Assembly: GCA_933207985.1 (NCBI GenBank)
Contig: OW240917.1
Location: forward strand, 123,020,539-123,084,538
DNA: 64,000 nucleotides
From: Pelobates cultripes
Taxonomy: Eukaryota; Chordata; Amphibia; Anura; Pelobatidae
Direction of reading: 5' to 3'
Positions 56,396 to 64,000 of the stretch are shown here, one piece after another (within the stretch, counting starts at the first letter, position 1; every line of letters starts with the position of its first letter). The notes under the pieces were generated by a model, which ran no database searches, was not told the origin of the DNA, and saw nothing but the letters and a program-made list of their open reading frames with translations. The translations under genes were made by a program, and so were the position numbers.

Positions 56396-57928
56396 TACAC
56401 CCTGTTCCAAATTATTATGCAAATTCTATTTAAGTGTCACAAAGATTCATTATTTTTTTTTTCAGTTTAACTCATGGATGGCATTGTGTCTCAGGGCTCT
56501 TTTGATCACTGAAAAAAATCTTGGACACCTGTGATAATTAGATTGCCAGGTGAGCCCAATTTAAGGAAAAACTACTAAAGGAGGGTGTTCCACATCATTA
56601 AGCAGAGCACCATTTTCATGCAATATTTGGAAGAAAAAGGATCTCTCTGCTGCCGAAAAGAGTGAAATAGTTCAATGCCTTGAGATATTTCACGAAAACG
56701 TAAGCGTGATGATCACACTATTAAGAGATTTGTGGCTGATTCAGAGCACAGATGGGTTTGTGCAGATAAAGGCACATTGAGGAAGATTCCTGCCAGATCC
56801 ATGCATCAGATCAAGAGAGCAGCTGCTAAAATACCATTACATAGCAGCAAACAGATAATTGCAGCTGCTGGTACCTCTGGAGTCCCACGGACATCAAGGT
56901 TTAGAGTCTTCCAGAGTCTTGCAACTATGCATAAACCTTCTATTCGGCCACCAATGCTCACAAGCAGAAACGGCTGCATTGGGCAGAAAAATACATGAAG
57001 ACTAATTTTCAAACAGTCCTGTTCACTGATGAATGCCGTGCAACCCTGGATGGTCCAGATGGATGGAGTAGTGGATGGTTGGTGGACGGCCACCCTGTTC
57101 CAACAAGGCTGCGACATCATGGGAAGAGAGCTGGTCGGTCCCTTTAGGGTTCCCGAAGGTGTAAAGATGACCTCTGCAAAGTATGTGAAGTTTCTCACTG
57201 ACCACTTTCTTACCTGGTACAGAAGGAAAAACTATGCTTTCCGTATTAAAATCATCTTCAAGCATGACAATGCACCACCTCATGCTGCAAAGAATATCTC
57301 TACATCAATGGCTGCATCAATGGCTGCTATGGGGATAAAAGGAGAGAAAGTCATGGTGTGGCCTCCATCCTCCCCTGACCTCAGTCCTATTGAGAACCTT
57401 TGGAGCATCCTCAAGCAAAAGATCTACAAGGGTGGGAGGCAGTTTACATCCAATCAGCAGCTCTGGGAGGCTATTCTGACAAGTTGCAAACAAATTCAAG
57501 CAGAAACTGTTCAAAAACTCACAAGTTCAATGGATGCAAAACTTGTGAAGCTGCTATCAAATAAGGGGTTCTATGTTAAAATGTAACGTGACCTGTTAAA
57601 AATTTTAAAAAGTTAAAATGTTGTTATAAGTTTGATTGAAATAGCTTTTGATTTCAGTAAATATGTTGCAAACACAACAAATGACAATTTTCAGTTCTTT
57701 ACAACCTATAAAGTGTTTTGAAACTTACTGTGCGTAATAATTTGGAACAGTGCATTGTAAGTTTTTATGTTTAAAAAAATACTGTTATCATTAGGAGGTT
57801 TGTTCAATAAAATTTGAATTGTACTCTTAATAGTTAATAACATGAGAATTATGCTGACTGTTATTTACATCAATTATTTAGGTAAATGAGAAAAATATAA
57901 TTAGCATAATAATTTGGAGTAGGGTGTA
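56396..57928 (+). mobile_element. near-complete Tc1-like transposon, DD37E-type
   Basis: Left end TACACCCTGTTCCAAATTAT (56396) and right end, on the minus strand, TACACCCTACTCCAAATTAT (57928) are inverted copies beginning with a TA, so about 1.53 kb in all. A second, inner copy of the end (TGCGTAATAATTTGGAACAG) lies at 57731-57750. Transposase is between, with frame damage in the N-terminal half. Confidence 0.87.
56630..57586 (+). pseudogene. Tc1-like transposase
   Basis: The N-terminal part is in shifting frames (KDLSAAEKSEIVQCLEIF at 56638). The first catalytic Asp is in TDECRATLDGPDGWSSGW (57018), a different frame from the rest. From about 57075 one frame covers GRELVGPFRVPEGVKMTSAK, FRIKIIFKHDNAPPHAAKN (second Asp) and WPPSSPDLSPIENLWSILKQ (Glu), ending at 57586 (NKGFYVKM). 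Between Asp and Glu are 41 residues, including a SMAASMAA duplication; without it the spacing is 37. Confidence 0.87.
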
Positions 57929-58406
57929 GAATGAAATTCCGATTCGAATAAAGACCTGAATAGCATCCTAACACGAATGGAGAAACTGTTCTCATTCTGT
58001 TAAGATCCAATTCGGAAGTTTTGCCGGCGTCCTGTCTAAATGACAGGACGTTCGGCAATACTGGAAGGAAGCATCGTGGGAACAGGGAGGAAAGGTAAGA
58101 ATTATGGGAAAATTTCTCTGACCACCGGAAATGAAGCACACTTTGCTCCTCCGCTGGTCAGAGATGTTCAGGCATAGGAAACCTCCATAAGACAAATAGT
58201 CCCTACTTTGTCTTATGTCTTAAAGAAAACTAGAGCAGGCAGGAAGAAATGAAGAACAGATCCTGACAGAGTGAGAGAGGAGGAATCGATTAAAGAAAGG
58301 TAAGTTTGGCATGACAGTGCCTCTTTAAGCATGGTGGAGGCTCGGCTCTGGGGCTGCTTTGCATACTCTGACACTGAAAACCTGCAGTGTGTAATTCAAG
58401 ATAGAA
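57929..58406. mobile_element. small transposon-like segment
   Basis: CGTCCTGTCTAAATGACAGGACG at 58028-58050 is a perfect 9-bp-arm stem; CTCTGACCACCGG (58117) and CCGCTGGTCAGAG (58151) also pair. It ends near GGCATGACAGTGCCTCTTTA, familiar from frog miniature transposons. No ORF. Confidence 0.4.
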
Positions 58407-58810
58407 ACATAGAAACATAGAATGTGACGGCAGATGAGAACAATTTGGCCCATCTAGTCTGCCCAATTTTCTAAATCCTTTTTAGTTAGTCACTGGCCTT
58501 ATCTTAAGTCTAGGATAGCCTTATGCCTATCCCACGCATGCTTAAACTCCATCACTGTGTTAACCTCTACCACTTCAGTTGGAAGGCAATTCCATCTGTC
58601 CACTACCCTCTCTGTAAAGTAATACTTACTGAAATTATTTTTAAACCTTTGCCCCTCTAATTTAAGACTATGTCCTCTTGTTGTGGTAGTTTATCTTCTT
58701 TTAAATATAGTCTCCTCCTTTACTGTGTTGATTCCCTTTATGTATTTAAATGTTTCTATCATATCCCCCCTGTCTCGTCTTTCCTCCAAGCTATACACGT
58801 TAACAGGGCC
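58407..58810 (-). mobile_element. 5'-truncated CR1 LINE 3' end
   Basis: On the minus strand: GATATGATAGAAACATTTAA then ATACATAAAGGG (ORF2 C-terminus, 'DMIETFKYIKG'), GGTAGTGGACAGATGGAATT, GGGCAGACTAGATGGGCCAA, ending in the 8-bp tandem repeat TTCTATG(TTTCTATG)TTTC at 58405-58425. This tail belongs to a different CR1 subfamily than those at 3.1 and 29.7 kb (TATGTAACTA type). Confidence 0.88.
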
Positions 58811-59250
58811 ACCACCAGAAATTTTGCGGCCCCTAACTCAGCTCAGGGTCCGCCCACAGGGTCCGCCTCCAAATCCCACCCACAGGAATACACACACAGA
58901 CACAAACACACACACTGATACAAAAGGACATAAATACACACACACACAGATACATACTAACAGACACACATACTGAAACAGACATACACGCATATAGGCA
59001 TACATACTGACACATACTGAGACACACACATATACAGACACACAGGCACACATAGTGACAGACAGACACATACTAACATACATACAGACACACATGCATA
59101 AGGACATACAGACACATACATACAGACACCGACATACATACATACACACACAGACATACATTCATAATGACATACATACATTCATACTGACATACATTGA
59201 TACTGGCATACAGACATACTGACAGACATACATACTGACATGTAGAACAG
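58811..59250. repeat. ACAGACATACA-rich minisatellite
   Basis: About 390 bp of irregular units such as ACATACTGACAGACATAC and CACACACAGACACA. The long minus-strand open frames it produces (Cys/Val/Tyr-rich) are not genes. Confidence 0.92.
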
Positions 59251-59694
59251 TTCTGGTGTACCTAATATACCACACAGGAGAGAGGGAGACAGACTAGCAC
59301 TAAGCTGCTCGAAAACTGGTAATGATAGGGATTCACTAAAAACCTATATAGAACAAGGGAAAAGAACTCTCTAGAAGAGTGGGAATACCAGGAGCTGGCT
59401 AGGTGACTAATGGCTAAAATACTAATACATAGAGATAAATATAAATATAAAAATATATAAATATAAAAATATATATATGGTACTATGCCTTTAAATCTGG
59501 AATGGACAAAGTATCCCTATAAATGTGCAAAAATGTGAGTAAAAGTGCTATGAGTGGAGATCTCAAATAAACGGGATATCCCTTTAAATGTGCAAGAATA
59601 CAAAGAGAATGCTGCTATACCTTTAAATGTCCTTTAAGAGTGTGCAAACATGCAAAGCAGTGCTATATAGGGGGGGTAAAAAAAAAAAAAATAA

Positions 59695-60104
59695 ATATAT
59701 ATATAAATAAAATACAAAAATGCAAAAAGGGGAAAGATGAGAGACCAAATTCTCTGCTGGATGACCAAAAAATATGTATGAAACTGGTGTCTATATCCCA
59801 AACAACATGAGGGATAAATGATACCTGTTGCAAATAATATACTTAGTAAAAGATAGAAGTAAAAAATAAGCTATACAGTACAAGGAACTGTTAGCTTTAG
59901 GCAATAAAAATGAAAACAATATATCGCTGGAAAACTGAAGCATAAAACTGGATCACTTCATATAAGAAAAAAATGCCAGTTTATTGAATATAATAAAATA
60001 ACTTTGGAAAAAGTTAAAGATAAAAATACAGGTCACACTAGATTCAGAAATGCATTACCAGACTGAAGCATTGAAAAATAACAGCAAGGACCTTCAGATT
60101 GTTA
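59695..60104 (-). other. 3' part of the Penelope-like element, untranslated
   Basis: AT-rich text after the hammerhead. GTGCAAACATGCAAAG, GTGCAAAAATGTGAG and ATGTGCAAGAATACAAAG (59525-59660) are loose repeats. No ORF. Confidence 0.4.
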
Positions 60105-60260
60105 AGGATGGATATGGATTGTGATGATTCAATATACAGCTGCCGGTGAGGATGGCTTGTGTCTGTGAGCACGTCCCGAGCAGGATGGATATGGATTGTG
60201 ATGATTCAATATACAGCTGCCGGTGAGGATGGCTTGTGTCTGTGAGCACGTCCCGAGCAG
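60105..60260. repeat. exact tandem duplication, 77 bp, two copies
   Basis: AGGATGGATATGGATTGTGA starts at 60105 and at 60182, and both copies run through GCTTGTGTCTGTGAGCACGT to CCCGAGC. The copies look identical. Confidence 0.93.
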
Positions 60261-60387
60261 GAGCCTCACTTCAGGGGACGTGCAGGACAGATGCCTCCGG
60301 TGGCGGTACTTTCCAAACAGGTCCTGCGTGTGCAGATTAGTGGTGCTGCTGGTACATGCGTCTGATCCCGTGTGTTGCTGGAATGCC

Positions 60388-60433
60388 TGTCTTACGCGTT
60401 TCGTAGGGAATGGGCCCTACTTCATCAGAGACA
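60388..60433 (-). ncRNA. hammerhead-ribozyme-like motif, copy 1
   Basis: Minus strand: stem I TGTCT, core CTGATGA, one extra A, stem II GTAGGG, loop CCCATT, CCCTAC, then GAAACGCGTA, stem I AGACA. Stem I is a perfect 5 bp and stem II a perfect 6 bp. The predicted cut follows ACGCGTA, with A at the cleavage position. Stem III (ACG/CGU) has no loop, so pairing between two copies may be needed. Hammerheads are known from Penelope-like elements. Confidence 0.72.
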
Positions 60434-60980
60434 TAATAGTGTCTAGTGCTTCAGTTCTTCTTTATATACATTGCCTAATTATCAATCACATTTAGGTGTT
60501 AAAACCAATATATTCTATACTAATAAAAACAGTATTTGTACCTGCATAAAATGATACATACATATACATAAAATGCAAATCATTGCCACTAGGGTAAAAA
60601 CAATATTTATAAAGTCTCATAAAATGTAGACAGATACATAAGACCGGTAAATGTAAAAATACATAAAAGCAATATATGAATGTTCCAAATGGAAGGAACA
60701 TATTTAATGAATCAATTAGAGATAATGAAATGCTGGACATAAATTGGTATATATACATGAAGATGGATAAAATCATAATAGTATATTGACTACATATGGA
60801 TAACCAATACTAGATAGGTACCATATAGGTATAGTGTCAATCCATCCTTCTAGGAGAAAACAGGAGAACAAATAATAGTTAATATATACAAAATAGATAA
60901 TAAATAAATAAATGAATAATCCCTGGTGGTAGTCTGTAACTATAAATAAAGGTGGAAGAAAAAAAAAAAAATAAATAAAA

Positions 60981-61012
<32 letters not shown>

Positions 61013-61045
61013 AATAAATAAATAAAATAAAATAATAAAGATATA
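60434..61045 (-). other. 3' UTR of the Penelope-like element
   Basis: Between the RT stop and the hammerhead: (TAAA)n/poly-A tract at 60958-61040, then AT-rich sequence with several AATAAA-like sites on both strands. No ORF with recognisable content. Confidence 0.55.
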
Positions 61046-63454
61046 TTATAGGAAAGCATTAAGCTCAAAATCTACATTAAGTCCCTTAGGGACCAAAGTC
61101 CCTAACTTAAAAATCCACTTCGCTTCTGTCTGATCTAGAGCCTTATCAATGCTGCCTCCTCTCCAGTGGGTATTCACTTTCTCAATAGGCATAAATGCAA
61201 GTCCTGTGGGGTCTCCCCCATGTATCTCTTTAAAGTGCTTGGAAAGATTATGCGTTGGAAGTCCCTTCTTAATATTTCTAATGTGTTCAGCAATACGTAT
61301 TTTGAGGGGTCTTTTTGTACGTCCAATATATTGTTGTGGGCATGGACATGTTATTAAATAGATAACTCCTGATGTAGTACAGTCCATGTTGGTCTTGATA
61401 TCATATTCCTCTTGAGTGGTGTGGGATTTAAATCCAGTGGTTGTGTCTTCTAATGATGGATTATTTCTACATGCTAGACACTTCTTGCATCTTGTGAAGC
61501 CACTGATGGTACCTTGATCCAAATCAGCACTTTCAGGTTTAGTGGTCGGTGCCAGCATAAGTTGCAGGTTGGGTGCCCTAGTAAAAATAATCTGAGGTTG
61601 ATTGTCGAGGAATTTAGATAACGTTGGATCATTCTTAAGGATCCCCCAGTGCTTCCTAAGTGTCTTCTGTATTGTATGAAATTGATGATTATATTTAGTG
61701 ATAAAGGTGGGTGCTGAATTGGATACTTCTGTGGTGCTGGGTTTATTGCATAAGGTATCCTCTCTTGGGGTGGTAAGTGCTATATCCATAGATTCTTCTA
61801 ATAGCGTTGGGGGATAACCCTTTTTCAGGAATCTCTGCTTCATTTCTTCCATTTGTGACTTACACACTTCATTATTCGAGCAGTTACGTCTTACCCTCCT
61901 GAACTGGTTCTGAGGTATGTTTCTTAACCATGTTGACTTGTGATGACTGTTAAAAGGAATAAAACTATTACAGTCCACATTCTTCTTAAAAGTCTTGGTG
62001 TTGATTTGTCCCTCTTTGATATAGATATCCAGATCTAAAAATTCAATGTGTTCTTTAGAGTGGTTAAAAGTAAAGTTCAGATGATATGGGTTGTTGTTAA
62101 GATAAGTTTTAAAACTCTCTAAGGATCCAAGGTCTCCTTTCCATATAAAGAAGCAATCGTCGATATATCTGAGCCACAGGGACAGATTTGCGCCAAATGG
62201 GCAATGGGTCCATATATATTCTTCTTCCCATTTGCCCATAAATAAATTAGCGTAACTTGGCGCAAATCGTGTCCCCATGGCTGTGCCTTCAATCTGTAGA
62301 TAAAATAAGTCATCACACCAAAAATAATTATGTGTGAGAATAAAAACGATACACTGAATGAGGAAATCAATTTGGTCATTTTTTAAATCGGAATATGTTG
62401 CTAGGGAGAATTGTGTGGCCTCACATCCTTGGAGGTGTTCAATTACTGTATAGAGAGAGGTAACATCAGCAGTGACTAAAATCATCTCATCTTCCCACTT
62501 AAAATCAGATAAAATGTTTAAAACGTGAGTGGAATCTCTGAGGTAGGATTTTAAACAGGAGACCAAACGTTGCAAATATTGGTCAACGTATTCAGAAAGG
62601 TTTGAGGTGAGGGATCCAATTCCTGATACGATTGGCCTTCCAGGAGGTTTCACCAGTCTCTTATGTATTTTTGGTAGATGGTAGAATACCGGTATCCTTG
62701 GGTATTGGACATACAGATATTTGTATTCTCTTTCATTTAAAATCCCTCTATCCTTTCCGTAATTCAGTATTTCCTTAAGTTCGTCTTGATATTGGATAGT
62801 GGGATCACCTTTCAATTGCAGATACGTATTAGTGTCTCCTAATAATCTCCGATTTTCCTCCCCATAATCGCTGGTATTGAGAATAACCAATCCACCACCT
62901 TTATCCGCTGCTTTTATTGTGATGTCTTCAGATCTCATGAGTTGTTTGAGTGCATTCCTTTCTTTTCTGGTCAAATTATCTTTCGTGATTTTCTTGGTGA
63001 TTTTGCTCCTAAAGTCTTTCTCGACCATTTTTTCAAATACTCGAATGGAGTCATTTTTCATGTGTTGTGGATAAAAAGTGGAGGTTGGGTGTAGCCCAGT
63101 GTGAGTATAATCCAAATCTGTTTCTTGTTTTGCCATGTCTTTTTCAAGGAAGAATTTCTTAATTGATAACTTCCGTATAAATTTGTGTAGATCTATAAAA
63201 ACGTTAAAATCTGAATTCTTGGATGTAGGAGCGAACTTAAGGCCTTTTTTCAGAAGGGATGTTTCATCGGAGGTAAGGGTCCTATTGGATAAGTTGAAAA
63301 TATTTATTTCCTCCTTTTCTGTTGTGTCTGTTCTTCGTGTAGTTCTGCTTCTTCTTCTAGATCTCTTAATGTTCTTTTCTTTCTCACATCCGGAGACATG
63401 AAATCTTCCACTGAGAATCTCTTGGGGGGAATCCTCCCCCGTTTCTCTAAAAAA
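61046..63454 (-). CDS. Penelope-like reverse transcriptase with GIY-YIG endonuclease
   Basis: Frame open from 63454 to the stop at 61046 (803 codons with stop). The first ATG is at 63136, but conserved-looking text lies upstream of it (EEINIFNLSNRTLTSDETSL, KFAPTSKNSDFNVFIDLHKF), so the protein probably starts earlier or by frameshift from ORF1. RT motifs: FYHLPKIHKRLVKPPGRPIV, ILVTADVTSLYT (motif A), EGTAMGTRFAPSYANLFMG (motif B), WLRYIDDCFFIW (motif C, both Asp). Then RCKKCLAC (Cys motif, as in Neptune-type elements) and GIY-YIG: SGVIYLITCPCPQQYIGRTK, IRIAEHI, TEAKWIFKL. It copies RNA and cuts the target. No disabling change seen. Confidence 0.93.
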   Translation of the reverse strand, partial: FFRETGEDSPQEILSGRFHVSGCEKEKNIKRSRRRSRTTRRTDTTEKEEINIFNLSNRTLTSDETSLLKKGLKFAPTSKNSDFNVFIDLHKFIRKLSIKKFFLEKDMAKQETDLDYTHTGLHPTSTFYPQHMKNDSIRVFEKMVEKDFRSKITKKITKDNLTRKERNALKQLMRSEDITIKAADKGGGLVILNTSDYGEENRRLLGDTNTYLQLKGDPTIQYQDELKEILNYGKDRGILNEREYKYLYVQYPRIPVFYHLPKIHKRLVKPPGRPIVSGIGSLTSNLSEYVDQYLQRLVSCLKSYLRDSTHVLNILSDFKWEDEMILVTADVTSLYTVIEHLQGCEATQFSLATYSDLKNDQIDFLIQCIVFILTHNYFWCDDLFYLQIEGTAMGTRFAPSYANLFMGKWEEEYIWTHCPFGANLSLWLRYIDDCFFIWKGDLGSLESFKTYLNNNPYHLNFTFNHSKEHIEFLDLDIYIKEGQINTKTFKKNVDCNSFIPFNSHHKSTWLRNIPQNQFRRVRRNCSNNEVCKSQMEEMKQRFLKKGYPPTLLEESMDIALTTPREDTLCNKPSTTEVSNSAPTFITKYNHQFHTIQKTLRKHWGILKNDPTLSKFLDNQPQIIFTRAPNLQLMLAPTTKPESADLDQGTISGFTRCKKCLACRNNPSLEDTTTGFKSHTTQEEYDIKTNMDCTTSGVIYLITCPCPQQYIGRTKRPLKIRIAEHIRNIKKGLPTHNLSKHFKEIHGGDPTGLAFMPIEKVNTHWRGGSIDKALDQTEAKWIFKLGTLVPKGLNVDFELNAFL

Positions 63455-64000
63455 TCATTCTCAGTGTGAATACTGGAGATATGTCTTTGATTATTCTCCA
63501 AGTTAGTCTTTCTGTGATCTGGGGGAAGAATTCTAGGGCTTGGGGATGATGTTTCCTTAAAGTCAGACGATTTTCCACTTCTAGATACAAAGGAGGTCTG
63601 TCTTGGATAATGTTGGTATCTTCCTTGATCTCGATACTCTGTGTTTCTGTGTTCATACTCTGTCTTTCTGTGTTCATATCGTTGATGGTGTTGGTTATAT
63701 GTGACTCGTTGTTGCCTGTTCTGTGGTGGTCTGTTGTATGTCCAGTCATTAGTGGAATATTTTCTAGGGGTCTTCCGGGATAATAGAGCATCCCTATAGG
63801 ACTGATGGTATTGGGGTCTAGGTTCTGTTCTATGCTTGATAGGAGAATTGTGAAATGGTCTCCTATCTTTCTTCCAATTTCTCTGGATTTGATTCCTATA
63901 GTCGGCCTGATCCCTTATTATTTTCTTTCTTTTGACTTCCCTGATGTTTTCTTCTATGTCCTTCACTCTCTTTTCAATTTTTTCCAAAAGGCCTATATAA
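63304..64000 (-). CDS. ORF1 of the Penelope-like element, partial
   Basis: Open from the window edge down to the stop at 63304; its start is outside. No ATG lies in the first part, so any start within the window would be arbitrary. The protein is very basic and polar: an acidic-basic coil (KIEKRVKDIEENIREVKRKK), a short tandem repeat YEHRKTEYEHRNTEYRDQ, and a lysine/arginine-rich end (EEQTQQKRRK) resembling a nuclear-localisation or RNA-binding tail. Function unknown. It overlaps the RT frame by about 150 bp in a different frame. Confidence 0.7.
   Translation of the reverse strand, partial: YIGLLEKIEKRVKDIEENIREVKRKKIIRDQADYRNQIQRNWKKDRRPFHNSPIKHRTEPRPQYHQSYRDALLSRKTPRKYSTNDWTYNRPPQNRQQRVTYNQHHQRYEHRKTEYEHRNTEYRDQGRYQHYPRQTSFVSRSGKSSDFKETSSPSPRILPPDHRKTNLENNQRHISSIHTENDFLEKRGRIPPKRFSVEDFMSPDVRKKRTLRDLEEEAELHEEQTQQKRRK

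Larger units (their letters stand above)
59255..64000 (-). mobile_element. Penelope-like element with GIY-YIG endonuclease
   Basis: On the minus strand: ORF1 (from beyond the window to 63304), RT-endonuclease frame (63454-61046), a (TAAA)n tract (61036-60960), a 3' UTR and a hammerhead-like motif (60433-60388), then further untranslated sequence to about 59255. The layout fits a Penelope-like element whose 5' part lies outside the window. The main frame is undamaged. Confidence 0.85.

Noticed and set aside
58833..59181. Cys/Val-rich minus-strand open frames
   Set aside because: Produced by the ACAGACATACA minisatellite; periodic residues mirror the DNA repeat.
62119..62379. Minus-strand frame inside the Penelope RT, second frame
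   Set aside because: Alternative frame of the RT; no independent motif.

Overview
The window looks like intergenic DNA from a large, repeat-rich vertebrate genome, most likely a frog. I found no exon, conserved non-coding RNA gene or single-copy gene of the host. The frog assignment is inferred from the mix of elements: several CR1 copies with the ATGTAACTATGTAACTA-type 3' tail, L1/Tx1-clade LINEs, tyrosine-recombinase (DIRS-order) retrotransposons, a GIY-YIG Penelope-like element, several Tc1/mariner families, and many small palindromic elements. No assembly or repeat library was consulted. Layout, 0-14.7 kb: a transposon-borne satellite array (1-1.9 kb), a Tc1 end, a CR1 3' end inserted with a 16-bp target duplication, an L2-type LINE relic on the minus strand (4.0-7.2 kb), a 71-bp minisatellite (7.65-8.2 kb), a DIRS-order element on the minus strand (8.7-12.6 kb), and a GC-rich non-autonomous element called 'family F' here (13.7-14.7 kb). 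14.7-29.7 kb: a second, different DIRS lineage on the plus strand (14.8-17.6 kb), a DD34E Tc1 fragment, palindromic elements, an L1/Tx1 ORF1 relic (21.4-22.3 kb), LTR-like segments, a Gypsy reverse transcriptase (RT) relic and a LINE RT relic. 29.7-48.3 kb: a CR1 with ORF1 and endonuclease (29.7-34.0 kb) that has been invaded several times, an L1 ORF2 tail, another family F copy, palindromes, two minus-strand L1 relics, a Tc1 relic and an 846-bp solo LTR set in a TA microsatellite. 48.3-64 kb: more palindromic retroelement debris, a third DIRS copy (minus), family F copy 3, a near-complete Tc1-like DD37E-type transposon (56.4-57.9 kb), a CR1 3' end, a CA-rich minisatellite and a Penelope-like element (59.3 kb to the right edge). 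The Penelope-like element is the only one whose main reading frame is intact. Its RT plus GIY-YIG frame runs at least 803 codons without a stop (61046-63454, minus) and overlaps an upstream basic ORF1 that runs off the window. The most interesting signal is a set of hammerhead-ribozyme-like sequences. Two (60388-60433 and 31685-31724, both minus) carry CUGANGA, stem II, GAAACGCGU and a perfect 5-bp stem I; both have one extra A after the core. A third (37036-37076, plus) keeps a perfect 6-bp stem I, and two of its core losses are CpG transitions. More decayed relatives sit in or beside palindromic elements between 38.7 and 50 kb. The second theme is a CCAAT / TATA / short-leader / splice-donor cassette repeated in the family F copies, which looks like the promoter and first exon of an absent autonomous transposon. 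All boundaries given as 'about' are read by eye from sequence similarity within the window; family names without named motifs are recognition, not database matches.
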